Assembly: GCA_964036315.1 (NCBI GenBank)
Contig: OZ038495.1
Location: 26,782,690-26,846,689 of the forward strand
Direction: 5' to 3'
DNA from: Acanthosepion esculentum
Taxonomy: Eukaryota > Mollusca > Cephalopoda > Sepiida > Sepiidae
Length of the DNA stretch: 64,000 nucleotides
How positions within the stretch are numbered: position 1 is the stretch's first letter; every line of letters starts with the position of its first letter. Shown here in pieces: positions 11,160-24,233 of this stretch. The translations under genes were made by a program, and so were the position numbers. Below the pieces are notes generated by a model. That model was not told the origin of the DNA. It saw only the letters and a program-made list of their open reading frames with translations, and made no database searches.

Positions 11160-12085
11160 AAGTGGATAAAAGATATTGGCAGTATAAAAAGAAGAAAGAA
11201 AAAATCATTTTTTTGGCTAGACTAACGAAGAACCCATATCAAAGAATCGTCGGGCAAAGAAACATAATCACGCACAAGGCACTACGCCCCAAAGACGATA
11301 GTAACAGGTTATATGTAAAAGAGAAAGAAAGTAGCAGAAGACACATCAGCAAACTGTGAGGCAAATTATATTAGAAAAATACGTACAACAATGTAGCAAA
11401 ATGGATTAAGGAATAAAACAATAGCAAATGAGGAAGTAGTGAAGAACGCAATCAGGAAAGAAAAACACTGCACAGAGAATTTAAAAGGCAAATAAAAAAT
11501 ATCACGGACAAGCAATTACGTACGCGAATACGCAGAGGCCACCTGAAGATAGAAACAGAATCTGCAAGTGCAGCAAGATTACATCAAAGTAAAAAGTAAC
11601 AGTCAAAGCCGACTCTGTGGAGAAAGATGTGAAATAAAATATATAATTAATAAATGTCGGAAACAGGTACAGAAAGAGTAGGAAGGATCATACACAGGGA
11701 ACTGTACAAATAATTTTGGTTACAGCATGCGGACAAATGATAAAAGCACAAATTAGCCACTGATTACACTTTTATTCAAACCGATCACCCTACCCAAATA
11801 AAAAAACTGAATATGATAGTCGAACTGTCACATTGTCGACATTAATATTTCAGCGGACCACAGTGAATGTGAAAGAGAGTGTAAAAAAATATGAGGGACT
11901 ACCGCAGGACCCGAGAAATGTAGGGAATATATGCCAATAATGGTAGTTGCACTTATAGGTGTGCTCAAATTATTAGAATCGGGATTAAATGAGTTAGAAT
12001 ATGAAGATGGGTTGAGAGTACAGATGAGGACATTGCTGGGATTTGTGAGGATACTGATTAGGGAGCTGGAGATACAAGATAACTA
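11160..12085 (+). pseudogene. R2/R4-like LINE, C-terminal remnant
   Basis: Broken frames read RPKDDSNRLYVKEKESS (near 11286-11336), then SRLCGERCEIKYIINKC (near 11607-11657). The latter is the C-x2-C...C zinc-knuckle region of these LINEs. Further on come IIHREL, HIVDINISADHSE and finally PIMVVALIGVLK and LLGFVRILIRELEI (11935-12085), matching the conserved C-terminal end of the protein. These parts lie downstream of the RT and include the endonuclease-like domain. The same family appears more completely at 53275-55570. The miniature LTR element abuts its left side. Dead; the clade is uncertain. Confidence 0.6.
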
Positions 12086-12129
12086 GCTATTACTTAATTT
12101 TTGGCAATCACCACCGGGTATCTAGCGTG

Positions 12130-12175
<46 letters not shown>

Positions 12176-12356
12176 GCAGTAAAAACAACATCAACAGTAA
12201 CGGGTACAACCTGTCAGTGAATAGAAGAAAATATCTGTTTATTTTCTTAAGTCACAATATATTACCTTTATCAGACTGGATGCGCAATAATGGGTATATT
12301 AGACTTCATATATTTGTACCCTAACGTCATTCCGTTGGTGTGCTGCTGCCGCTCTC

Positions 12357-12386
<30 letters not shown>
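12130..12386. repeat. Two (AAT)n microsatellites
   Basis: Uninterrupted (TAA/AAT)n at 12130-12175 and 12354-12386, about 180 bp apart. The open frame at 12127-12324 beginning with poly-Asn is a by-product. Confidence 0.95.
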
Positions 12387-12388
<2 letters not shown>

Positions 12389-14379
12389 TTTCTCCAGCTG
12401 TAACTGGGAATTTATTAAATTATGAAATATCAAAAGTGACAGTTCTGCTGAAATCATCAGAACACTGGTGAAAATATTAAAATTTACTGGAGAAAAATGC
12501 GATATAAATATGATTAAAATTTAATACAACAAGAATATATAAATTGGTGCTGAAGATTCCTTAAACTGATTGCTGGCTGACAAGAATGTGAAGTAATTTA
12601 CAGCAACATTAAACTGGTTAATTCAACGAATCTTGCGCCACCGTTTACGCAAAAAATGTAGTGCGGTATTAAGTAGTATATACACAGATATACATGTTAT
12701 GTTTTTTGTTTTCATTTACACATACATTTGTATATGTCCATAACTGCTCCAGTTCTTTCGTTTATTTTATCTATTACTCAGGTTCTATCAATAGACATCG
12801 CCAATAATAGATTCAAAACATCATTCCATGGCACTTTTCTATGAAAAACATTATTCAGTAGCTAGAGAAGGGGATTTCAGACCCACTTATGCAGTTTTTA
12901 TTCTTGGTACTTTCGCATCTTAGCCGAACCCATGCAGACGAAAGGCTAGATTGACCAACTGGGAAATAAATAAAAAATAGCGGGAAGAACACAGCCAATC
13001 AGGCAACGGGCGGTTTGCAGCATTGGGAAAGTAAAGAAAAAGTTGGTCATTTCGTCAGCTGCATCAATGGGCTTCCAATCTAATCAGGAGTTAATAATCT
13101 CACCCTCACGGGAACTTATCATCTGGTGCTGAGATGGTGTGGGTTTGTTAATGGCAAAAGTTAACACCTCCCAGTGGAGGCAGATAAAACGAACAGCAAA
13201 TAAGAATTCTTAAGGCAGAAAAGAGGTGGACATTTCGCAAAACTTCGTCATTCGTATACTCTGCTTGTGATTAGAATATATATTTTTAAGCAGCAAAACA
13301 CAATATTACATTTAAAATGTTTGAATAGGTGTCCGTAATACTATGTTTTGTATTGCCAGGAACTTGAATTATTTGCCCGGTTAAAGTTTTGATAGTACAG
13401 TAGCAAGCTATCACTGAAATAATTCGCTCATTAAACTAAAATCAAATTTGATATTGGAAATTGAACTTATGCCAGTTTGATGTCATTGAAAATAAATTCA
13501 GCTAAGTATCGGTCATTTTCATTTAGTATTTCGTTTAGTTCAAATGGATTCAAATCATAATGAGAGGAATAATGGGATTTAGTATAATATTTGCTAAAAG
13601 TTGATTATCGATCTGATGAATGTTATTGATAGCTACCCTTAGTAAATATTTAAACTATAGAAATAATATTAAAACAAAAGCAACGAAAGAAAAACCAAGA
13701 CTCGCGATAGCGAATAGTGACAGGATTATTCTAATAACTAGCAGCCATAGCCAGCTGGTCGATCAGAAAAAGCGTTCAATTAGAATGGAGCAAAAACAGC
13801 ATCATGTTCAGATGTAACAAAGTCCATCTTCTTCGATTACTTTAAAGTACTTCCATTAAAATTTTTTTTGAATTAATGCAGTTACTGATATAACAGAAGT
13901 GATCTGTATTTATTCAATCGAAGTTAGCCGAGGACACGAAAGAGTAAAACAGGCAACATGAAGACCCACTTCAGACCACAATTATTTTGGAGTTTTTCAA
14001 ATTTAATTTGACAGTGGGCTATCAGGGATGTAAAAGCGGATACATTTATAAAGCAATTGTTAAATTTGATGAAAATTGGTTGAAAGATCAATGAAAAATA
14101 AGAAAGAAACCAGTAAAAATCTCCATTTTCCGCTATTTACGCGGGTTTTAACTATATGGGTGAACTCACTTATCAGGTAAAATGATTGTTAAACAATAAA
14201 CTTATTGTTGGATACAATTGAGTGAAGTTTGTATTAGATTGCTTGAAAATTAAGGAAGTTTTTAGATTAAAATTTGTGCTGAAATCGATTTGTGTTGAAA
14301 ACGATTGTCGTTTTTCGCTAAACGCAGCGGTGTAGAAATAAAAATGAGGTATCGTTGAGCTCGTCATGATATAAGTAAC
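12387..14379. other. No recognisable gene (2 kb)
   Basis: AT-rich sequence. Short open frames (13620-13817, 14173-14367) resemble no family I know. No repeats visible within it. Confidence 0.45.
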
Positions 14380-14612
14380 CTACATACCGAGTTTCAGCGA
14401 AATCAGAGGAAAATAGTTGAATTTATCGATTTTTGATCGGTTTTCTCAATTCATTTTAAAAACAAAATATCGATTTTTTTACGCTAAGAACCTATCTCTT
14501 ACATTTTACAATGTATGTGTCAAGTTTGGTCAAAATTGGTTGGATGAATCTTGAGTGAAAAGGTATCACGCAGACAGACACACAGACATCCTTTGTTTTA
14601 TATATATAGATA
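14380..14612. repeat. Dispersed repeat end ending in AGACAGACACACAGAC
   Basis: Contains TCAAGTTTGGTCAAAATTGG followed by CACGCAGACAGACACACAGA and a short TA tract. A similar ending (AAATTTGGTGCAAATCTG ... ACACACATACACACAC) occurs at 44776-44852. This is a common layout for the end of a non-autonomous dispersed repeat. The class is not identifiable by eye. Confidence 0.4.
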
Positions 14613-14748
14613 AATGACAGGTCTAAAATCATCATCCCCATTATACCCTAAGGCAAATGTCTTTTTCTTTTCTTGATAGCATAATCAACAACATTCGGAT
14701 CTGCATTCAATATTTACTGAAAAAATGATATGTAGCTCAAAGAGATAT

Positions 14749-15277
14749 ATGGTCTGGTGCACCCGCTGTTCGCCTCAAGGTCCTCGACAAAATCCAGAGA
14801 CGGATATGCAATGTGATTGGTCCTGATCTGGCATCTCGTTTATAGTCACTCTCTCATAGACGTTCCGTCGCCTCCACCTGTCTTTTCTACAAATACTTTC
14901 ATTGTAACTGGTCCGACGAGCTACTTTCGCTAGTTCCCAGACTGCATAAATTTAAGCGTGCTACTATGCTGGCATCTCGGTCCCACCGTTTCACTGTCGA
15001 AACGGTTAAATGTAGCCGTCTCTTCTACTCCAATAGCTTCATGTCTCGCACCTCCCGCCTATGGAATTCCCTTCCTATTACTTGTTTCCTTCATAGCTAC
15101 AATCTCCAACTATTCAAATGTAATGTCAATCGACAGCTCTAGATGCTTTGATCTATTGCCTGTCCTTCTCTTCATCCTTTCCTCTATCACGCCTCTTTAC
15201 TCTCGCTCCCACTTTCTGTAACCCCTTTTGTGCTAGTGGCATCCCGCCTTGCTTGGGGTGAAATGCCTTAAAAAAGT
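14749..15277 (+). pseudogene. Jockey/CR1-like LINE, C-terminal and 3' end
   Basis: Reads WSGAP, then LDKIQRRICNVIGPDLASRL (14789-14848), then a broken frame with FYKYFHCNWSDEL and the terminal SRTSRLWNSLP block. The 3' sequence ends CCGCCTTGCTTGGGGTGAAA (15247-15266). It aligns with the minus-strand copy at 41740-43590 and the fragments at 28693-29075 and 43973-44085. Here the QSLSHRR segment is still a short CTCTCTC run. In the copy at 42143-42213 the same place has grown into a long (CT)n tract. 5'-truncated and dead. Confidence 0.8.
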
Positions 15278-15949
15278 CGTAAATAGCAGTTACAAAGGCT
15301 TGTCTTAAACAGGCTTTAGAACCTTTCATCAAGAAGTCAGGTAAGTGAAAAATGTTGGCAAGCTGTACCATTTGAATCTTCATTTAGTATTTCATTAACT
15401 TACAATCATATAACTTTGATATTTGAAAGAATTTAGATATTTTATTAAAGAGCAAGGCGATTCTTTAAAATGTTTTATCTGATTATGATGTAGAAATAGA
15501 AATGCCTTGATATCATGATTCTCTTATAAAAAACATTCAGATTCTACAGTATACTTCTTGAAGAAATAGTTAAAAATATCGGAGCGAAACTTCGAGTGTA
15601 ATTGCTTGAATACATAAACGTTGAACAATTATTCGAAACACCTGACTCCTCTGAACTACTGTAGAAAATAATTAGTTCGCTATTTTGAAATTCAATCAGC
15701 CTGATTGTCACTCGTTCCATCCGTATGTTTTTATTTTATTTTGGCTTTTCGATTGGTGTGTCTAGCTGCAAGCATATTTGCTTAATTGTCTGTTCTCCAT
15801 TTGCCTCTTTCCCTTGTCTAGCTTTTCTTTTTTGTCTGTCACCTTTGTCTAATTGCTTGCTTGAATTCATGACTTCTTTTTAGTGCTTCTTTTTATTTTG
15901 AGCTTTGTCTTTATTTGCCTATATTACCCCAAATACATACACCATATAT
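15278..15949. other. No recognisable gene
   Basis: AT-rich sequence with T-rich patches; nothing identifiable. Confidence 0.4.
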
Positions 15950-15974
15950 CTATATCTATCTATCTATCTATCTA

Positions 15975-16012
<38 letters not shown>
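15950..16012. repeat. (TATC)n then (TA)n microsatellite
   Basis: A TATC tract (about 15950-15978) passes directly into (TA)n ending at 16012. It abuts the Penelope-like end that starts at 16013. Confidence 0.95.
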
Positions 16013-16014
<2 letters not shown>

Positions 16015-16044
16015 CTGAAGATCCGTTTAGGTGAAACCTAGGTA
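16015..16044 (+). ncRNA. Hammerhead-like core at a Penelope-like end (truncated)
   Basis: CTGAAGA (16015-16021), an 11-nt candidate stem II with CC/GG pairing, GAAA (16033-16036), then a CCTAGG palindrome and GTA (16042-16044). This is the order of a type I hammerhead with a minimal stem III. The 5' strand of stem I is replaced by the (TA)n tract, so it probably cannot cleave. Hammerheads with tiny stem III are known in Penelope-like elements; that this is one is inference. Confidence 0.35.
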
Positions 16045-16339
16045 AGTTGTTCCTGGCACTTTAGGATTTATTTTATTTTTCCATGCTCTACTTAGCGTAT
16101 TGAGCATTCTACGTTTTAACTTTACTAGTAGCTTGTTTTTTTGGGGGACTAAAAACTTAAGACACTGGGCGATTTGTTTCGCCCTGTTCGGATGTTTCTA
16201 GTTCTTGCTTTGTAATTTTTTCCTCTGGTACCAATTTGTTTGATATACTTGAAAGGTGAGCTGTTTGAGTTTTTTTACCAACCGACTATTACTATTAGTA
16301 TAATATAAATATATAATGTATACTATTATTATAATATAA

Positions 16340-16340
<1 letters not shown>

Positions 16341-16432
<92 letters not shown>

Positions 16433-16442
16433 GTATATATAT
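16341..16442. repeat. (TA)n microsatellite
   Basis: About 100 bp of TA with two GTAT interruptions. Confidence 0.95.
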
Positions 16443-16584
16443 TGTGTGTGTATTTAGGCATTGATGCATGTTTCATCAAATAATATAGACAAGTTTTGTC
16501 TACTTATTTTAAGTAAATTCCTTTCATATTATTTGATAAGCTTAATAACATTATCATTGAAAGATGAAAGAAAATCACCATATT

Positions 16585-18259
<1,675 letters not shown>

Positions 18260-18326
<67 letters not shown>

Positions 18327-18518
18327 GCATGTGCTGCCAGTAATTACTCAGGATAGGCAACTTTGTGGAGTAAATCTAAAAAAATGCATTTTATGCATAA
18401 TAATCAGAGTAAACTTATTAATTTTGTTGGATTAGGTGCATATTGTGCCACAGAAGGAACATGTAGCTGCTGATCTATTTTATTCAGGGTAGGCATTGGC
18501 TACCTAGACAGCACGCCC

Positions 18519-18577
<59 letters not shown>
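18260..18577. repeat. Two (TA)n microsatellites
   Basis: (TA)n at 18260-18323 and 18522-18577, separated by about 200 bp of unremarkable sequence. Confidence 0.95.
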
Positions 18578-18582
<5 letters not shown>

Positions 18583-18597
18583 TATTCAAAATTTATA

Positions 18598-18800
18598 ACA
18601 TATACATGTTATAAAATCACTACAAAAGTTGTAATTTTGTTTCGACAGTTCAGGTGTCTTATCAAGTGATGATGTTGAATGGAAAATAAACGGTCTTAAG
18701 AGTTCAAAAGCCAACCAAACCCCTTCAGTAGGGGAAACTTTGTTACGTAACCTATGATGACCAATCAGAATACGAGTATATGGTAATCTGAAATAACATA
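18598..18800 (-). repeat. Penelope-like terminal repeat, family with the UUGAUAA core
   Basis: Aligns with 38060-38205: both contain TGTCTTATCAAGTGAT, AGGGGAAACTTTG/AGGGAAAACGCTG-like and TGACCAATCA. It lies next to a GIY-YIG fragment at 19015-19545, as the second copy lies next to one at 37260-37800. That supports a Penelope-like terminal repeat. It contains the hammerhead-like fold at 18616-18670. Confidence 0.65.
18616..18670 (-). ncRNA. Hammerhead-type ribozyme fold with paired C3U/G8A change
   Basis: On the minus strand, in order: stem I AUCAC; core UUGAUAA (consensus CUGANGA); stem II GACA/UGUC with a 7-nt loop; GAAA; stem III CAAAA/UUUUG with a 7-nt loop; cleavage triplet GUA; stem I return strand GUGAU. 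All three stems pair perfectly. The core differs from consensus at positions 3 (C to U) and 8 (G to A), which in known hammerheads form a Watson-Crick pair, so the pair is kept as U-A. Likely role: self-cleavage of the element transcript. Activity is uncertain because G8 is also a catalytic residue. Confidence 0.6.
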
Positions 18801-19014
18801 AAAATACTCTAGTTTAAGTACAATCTATTAGTACAATAAAATTAAGATTGAACTAAATTAGAAATCAATATAAAATTAAATTTTAAGTTAACAGTTAAAT
18901 TTAAAATTAAAAATATAATATAATGAATAAATATAGGTAAATATACGAGGAAGCGTTCGTATACATATATATACTCTATAGTGTAATAAAAATAGTACTC
19001 AATGTTAAATAAGA

Positions 19015-19545
19015 GTGCTATTTAATATATTAAAAAATATACATAATACCCTACATTGGTTGCACAACTCGGAGTTTCATGCTTATGCAATCTTCAGCAA
19101 CATCCCTGTAAATAATGACTGCAACTGCAGAAAAAACAAACCCTGCCCTTTAAACGGCAGATGTATGACCAAATCGTTAGTTTATGAAGCTAAAATTAAA
19201 TATGACTACGATGTCAAGTTTTCTGTAGGCTCTATGGAAAACCATTGGAAATCGGGCTATTACCACCACCAAATGACATTAGGCAATATTAAATAGAGTA
19301 ACAGCACTGTCCTCTCTAAATTTGTCTGGAAGCGGAAAAGCGAAAATAAAAACTCACCTGGGAATCAATAACGAAAGCTAAACCCTTCAGCGGCAACAGA
19401 TATAACTTATGTCTTTCTGAAAAATTAATAATCCTGAAAAATATGAACAATCCTAATCTCTTAAACAAAAGAAGTGAGTTAATTTGCACTTTTCTGCATA
19501 GAACCAAATTTCTTCTCAAACATTTTGACGCAGATTAATATAGTC
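19015..19545 (+). pseudogene. Penelope-like GIY-YIG endonuclease domain remnant
   Basis: The open stretch at 19015-19296 contains NDCNCRKNKPCPLNGRCM, the Cys-rich block that precedes the GIY-YIG nuclease of Penelope-like elements, then SLVYEAKI. The nuclease motif itself is degraded (FSVGSMENHW where a YVGST-like motif is expected). Beyond the stop, decayed frames read LSKFVWKRKSENKN and LNKRSELICT, the conserved C-terminal half, up to GPGDHKD at about 19550. This domain nicks target DNA for priming. Frameshifted and dead. Confidence 0.75.
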
Positions 19546-20013
19546 TAGCCGGGCCCGGGGACCACAAAGACTAGTATTGATATTATTTATTTTTATTAAT
19601 ATCTTCACTATATTTTTACCATATTATTTTTGCTACCTTTACTATAGAACTATTGTTTTGTAATGAATTTAACATTTTTGCTAAGCTATTGTTTTAATTA
19701 TCTTATTATTACCATTTTTAATATATTGTAACAATATTTAGAAACGGCAGGTTAATTAACCAATTAATTAATCACAGAAGTTAATTACGGGGATTACTTA
19801 AACCGATAGATATAACGAAAGACATACTGAGCGATAACTTAGACCGATAGATATAACGAGAGACATACTGAGCGATATTCTTTTTGTTTTGTTATTTTCC
19901 CAAAACAGGGATCGGTGAAAAAGATTTTTGGTTTTGTTATTTTCAAGTGCGAATCAAGATAATCATTTTTACTTTCTCGCAGAAGTTTGATGCTGAGATA
20001 TGCCAAATTCTCT
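19546..20013. other. AT-rich spacer with a 40-bp tandem duplication
   Basis: ACCGATAGATATAACGA followed by GACATACTGAGCGATA occurs twice (about 19801-19838 and 19843-19878). Otherwise AT-rich with T/A homopolymers. Confidence 0.6.
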
Positions 20014-20412
20014 GCAAGGACAAAGGAAGGAAAAAGAGAAAGAAAAGAAAGAAGCAGAGGGACAAGACTTAACAACTTAGATGATAAAAGAAAAAAAAGG
20101 CCACCCACAAAAATTCTGATGGTCATTGTCGTAAAAATTAGTTGAAGAATCCCAGAGTTTTGAATGGATACCCATTTACTGTGTTAAAGTGACAACAGTG
20201 TTATCAGAGAATGATGAGAATCCTCTGCGAGGACAAAGGAAGGAAAAGAGAAAGAAAAGAAAGAAAGAGAGGGACAAGGCTTAACAACTTAGATGATAAA
20301 AGAAGGAAAAAGGCCACCCACAAAAGCGATGTTGTTTTGGTAGTGGAATGACGAAAATTCTGATGGTCATTGTCGTAAAAATTAGTTGATGAATCCCAGA
20401 GTTTTTTGGGCA
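20014..20412. repeat. Direct duplication of a purine-rich segment
   Basis: About 20016-20165 and 20226-20408 share a purine-rich AAGGAAGGAAAA...GAAAGAAAAG block. They also share GACAAG.CTTAACAACTTA, then AATTCTGATGGTCATTGTCG, and end AATCCCAGAGTTTT. The second copy has an extra 28-bp stretch (GCGATGTTGTTTTGG...). Origin unknown; it could be two copies of one dispersed element. Confidence 0.7.
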
Positions 20413-20778
20413 GATAAAACATTAACTGTGTCAAGATGACGAACTTATATTATCAGTATTCAATGAGTCACCTGCCGACCGCACACAGAGCCCGGCCCTG
20501 GATTGAGATGTCGGCTGGACAGGACATCTGTGTTCTGTTGAAATTCGTTTGTGATAACAAAAGCCATGTTATTGTATTTATTTTAATTAACCCAATTTCG
20601 CCAAAATTCCGTCCACTTAATGTTGGCGAAAAACTTGATTGAGGAATTCCATATGCCGTGAAGTTGGATAAAAATTGAGATTATCATTTGACGGCTATTG
20701 GCCGAATAGCCAGGCGGAGGTGATCATGTGACGCAGGGAGGAGGCCTGTCACCGCCCATTGAGAGGATAGGCATGAGA

Positions 20779-21557
20779 TGTTACTGCGAGGAAGTGGGAA
20801 AACCGTTGACGCCCTCTAAAGTATGGTGAGATACCCATATGAGAGCAGAAGAGGGTGGGAGTGGAAGAAGATTTCCAAAAATGGAAAATGATAAATATTT
20901 CTGACCGAAAACAAAGAAAATCCTTATTAGGGATTTGAAATCAACGTGGTGGCCACACCACGTCCGACACCACGCCAGGTTTTGATCGGCGTCCATATAA
21001 GCAAACGTCTTCGGGTGTTTTAGACAGTCCATGACAGTACAGTCAGTACAGTAAGAGAGAGAAGTGCAGTGCAGTGCAGTTCGCAGAGAGATCCAGTCGA
21101 GCCCAAGACACAGGACTCGGAAGATAACGCCTCGCACAGGTGACCGCACGATTCCATGCCTTCCGAGTTAGACTTCTAACCAAGAACAAATTTGTTGAAG
21201 TCCGACTTTAGATTTCCCACCAAAGCAAGTTTCCGACTTAGACTTCTAACCAAGAACAAATTTGTTGAAGTCCGACTTTAGATTTCCCACCAAAGCAAGT
21301 TTCCGACTTAGTCTTCTAACCAAGAACAAATTTGTTGAAGTCCGACTTTAGATTTCCCACCAAAACAAGTTTCCGACTTAGACTTCTAACCAAGAACAAA
21401 TTATAGAAGTCTGACTTATATTTTCCACCAGAGCCGACTTTATTGAAAAACAACCTAGATATCCAGAAATAGCTAAGAACGCAAAAGTGTTACAATCCAC
21501 ATTTTTTTTTCTTCGGGCTGGGAGAGAAAGAGAGAGACGCACTCCTGTAACTCAACA
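20779..21557 (+). promoter_or_regulatory. LTR-like region with TATA-like signal and 70-bp repeats (tentative)
   Basis: Starts TGTTACTG (20779) and a later ...CTCAACA (21551-21557) would give TG/CA ends. A TATA-like CATATAAG lies at 20994-21001, followed by a C/G-richer leader. The 70-bp array at 21171-21440 lies inside. No second LTR copy, primer-binding site or target duplication is visible, so this could equally be a non-LTR promoter region. Confidence 0.3.
21171..21440. repeat. 70-bp tandem repeat, 4 copies
   Basis: Units at 21171, 21241, 21311 and 21381 begin GACTTCTAACCAAGAACAAA and end AAGTTTCCGACTTA. The first three are nearly identical and the last is shortened and diverged. Confidence 0.95.
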
Positions 21558-22430
21558 AACCGACATAAAATTAATCACTATTCCTAACCAGTCGCTCGCC
21601 TTGAAGTTGTTGTTTGTGCTTTTGTTTTTTTTTGTCTACAATTATTGTGCAGTATCACCTTGACCCGGATTCGGCTGGCACTACGGCCCGACGTTTGATT
21701 GATCTCGTCAACCTAAGATCAAATCACAACGTGGGTAGGTTGAATCGAGATCAAAGCAGTTGCTTCGGTGACCAGGCGTTGGAAGCGAGCCGAGTACGAC
21801 AAGTTGGTACTAGAACCCAACAAGACTTCAACCGATGTCCCAGGGTTAGCCCGTCACAAAGGACCGACGTCACATTCGGCGTCGTGACCAAAGAGTACGG
21901 GTGTCAAAATATAGTCATTATTATTGTTGTTATATTACTTTTAATTTTACCTTTAGTCCTACTAAAAGAAACATTTTAATTAATCATGTTTATTCATTTG
22001 TTTGTTTTTATTATTTACACATTTATATATTCTTATTTTTATGTTATTTATTTTATGTTATTTATTTTATTTTATCTTATTTTATTTTTATTGATATGTA
22101 TTATTTATTAGTATTTTAATTTTATTTTATCGCTGCATAGTTTATTAATATTAGTCATATTATTAACTACTTTATTGATTTTCATGAAAAAAGAGTTACC
22201 CCCTTGATTTCCGAGCCTTTCTTCCTTTTGATAACATTAGCGTCTGTTTTTAAAGTTTAAAATAGAATTTATAATTCTTATTTCCAACCTTATTTTCACT
22301 GTTAATATGGGTCTAAATTCAAATCCCAAATTAAACTACAATCTATTTTAATAATTAGCAACAATAACAATCCACCATAACAATAAAATATCTCGCGATA
22401 AAGAGAAATATTAAAAAGTCGGTGTTAACC
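21558..22430. other. No supported gene; one unexplained 121-codon frame
   Basis: 21614-21979 (+) is open for 121 codons and ends in a strongly hydrophobic stretch (NIVIIIVVILLLILPLVLL, a possible membrane segment). Base composition of 21660-21900 is more GC-rich than its surroundings. I recognise no domain, and the downstream sequence is AT-rich. It could be part of a retroelement leader following the LTR-like region. Confidence 0.25.
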
Positions 22431-22490
22431 CAAAATAATACGCACCTGAAGACTGTATTAGCATGAAAGTTGTGCAGCCAATGTAGGGTA

Positions 22491-22492
<2 letters not shown>
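22431..22492 (-). repeat. Penelope-like fragment matching 19040-19100
   Basis: On the minus strand it reads CCTACATTGGCTGCACAACT then TTCATGCTAATAC, closely matching plus-strand 19049-19090. It includes CTGAAGA (22446-22452, +) and GAAA (22465-22468, +), a hammerhead-like spacing. It ends where the TA tract starts. Confidence 0.55.

Positions 22493-22553
<61 letters not shown>
22493..22553. repeat. (TA)n(TG)n microsatellite
   Basis: (TA)n to about 22538, then (TG)n to 22553. Confidence 0.95.
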
Positions 22554-22865
22554 CTGCTAAATGGAAAGTCATAACTTCGCTTTCCTCTATAAGCGAATTC
22601 AACGAGCAAATATTTTCATGACATTTGGTACAAAGTGTTTTTTCTGTAGGGCTATAATCAGCTTAATTACAACTTCATGTAAAACTATCGTTATCACTCG
22701 AAGAATCTATTTCCTAAAATGTAAGCGGTCAAATGCCAGAACGGGTTTCTCAATTCGCTGAAAATAATCACAAAAGACAAAAGAGCGAATCATAGAAATA
22801 AATAAAAATATTAAAAATTTTTTAAAATAAAATTCTATTACCAAGCCAATCTACTCGAAATGATT

Positions 22866-23143
22866 CAGGTAGTTATGTACCATGCGTGATACACGCTTAG
22901 GGGATCGTGTATCTTTCGATACATAACTGACGAGGCAGATTTTTTCTCGCAGTAGGTTGACATTTCTTCTTGCGGTAGACCAGTGGTCATCCAAGCTGTC
23001 CTGCTATTTACCTATAGCTGGGGGAAGAGGAAGAAGAAGATTCATACCTTTCTCAGGTGAATGTAATGGGTTCGGCTGGAATTCGAACTCGGCTCTCCGA
23101 TTCCTCAATCACGAGCCGCTATCCATTACTCCACCGTACTGCC
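22866..23143 (-). mobile_element. tRNA-derived SINE, copy 2 (about 278 bp)
   Basis: Same family as 5220-5519 and 62888-63141. On the minus strand the head at 23143-23070 has GGTGGAGTAATGGATAGCGG (box A region) and GAGTTCGAATTCC (box B, close to the GGTTCGANNCC consensus). The body runs left to TAACTACCTG. Target duplication not clear. Confidence 0.8.
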
Positions 23144-23889
23144 ACTATGGGTGCTTCTATCCCATTGAATTTATAAAGCGCTTTTAGGTCAGAGGTATTA
23201 AAAGGCTAAATTCGTTAGAAGTCTTTTTACCAGAGTCAGGTTTCACGTTAGAGAGAAAAAAAATTCTAAAGAAAGTTGGGAGAATGCTTTATGGCATAAA
23301 TGGCGCAAAATGTAATTGGCAGTTATATATCAAGATGCCTTTATGTTACTACTTTTCAGTTTGGTGGAGTTTCCGCTGACTGATACTTTCAGTGAAATCC
23401 AAACAAGGTCTTGTAATCAGTGGCTTGCCGAGTTCTTGGTTCAAGTGAAAGGTGACAACCAGTGGCCAACAAGCCGGGATGGATCAAATACTATTTTTGT
23501 TAGAAATTCAACTACAAATACTTCTCGCGATTATTGACGCGATACAATTGAAAATAAAAATATAAATGCAAGTAATTTTATTCCAGATTTCCAAAGATAC
23601 TAAAACAAATACAAATACTTCTGAAATGAGGCAAAAATTTAAATCTAAACGATTTTTCATACAAATACAAATGCTCTGAAAATGTATTTAAATACAATCC
23701 CAAAACAGTTTTAATTCATCCGCCACTACCAACAACCACGGTACAATGACAAGACCTGAATTAAAATATGTCAAGACGAGAGCAATTCATTTCATCTATT
23801 TGAATTCGAAAAGCGGAGACATACGAACAGGCTTAATGGTCAAAAATTTGTCAATAACACAATCCCCATTTATATGTCATTTTCGATGT
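23144..23889. other. No recognisable gene
   Basis: Includes repeated ACAAATACAAATAC-type sequence near 23510-23700. Its right part may be the 3' untranslated end of the hAT element that follows on the minus strand. Confidence 0.35.
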
Positions 23890-24233
23890 TTAATAAAGCC
23901 AAATTCTTAGCCAAATAAAGCAATTCGTTGCCTCGGAGTTATTTTTAATGAATTTTAGTTTACTGAAAGAGCTTTCACAGGACGCCACAGAGACAGCAAC
24001 AGCCAATAGTATGTGCAATGCTATTTGTAAATTGGAGAACACATCATCACCGTAAGATATTGTGAAGTTGAAAAGCTCGATTTGGGATTTTGGTTTAACG
24101 AAGGCACTGTCTTTTCTTTTTGGTATTAACATTCGGCTGTCTGTAATTTCGCGACCGAGCTCTATTTCATCAAAATCACCTATTGCATTTTTTCTATCAT
24201 GTCTTCGTTCGAGTGAATGAGGCTTTCAATATC
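23890..24233 (-). pseudogene. hAT transposase, C-terminal dimerisation region
   Basis: The minus strand reads IGDFDEIELGREI (broken frame), then a stretch with ISYGDDVFSNLQIALHILLA and VASCESSFSKLKFIKN. This is the hAT C-terminal dimerisation signature (ASxERSFSxLK-IK) as found in ZMYM1-like/DUF4371 hAT transposases. The rest of the same gene lies at 25112-26705. The two parts are separated by the GC-rich insertion 24234-25111. After the dimerisation block the frame is lost. Confidence 0.8.
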
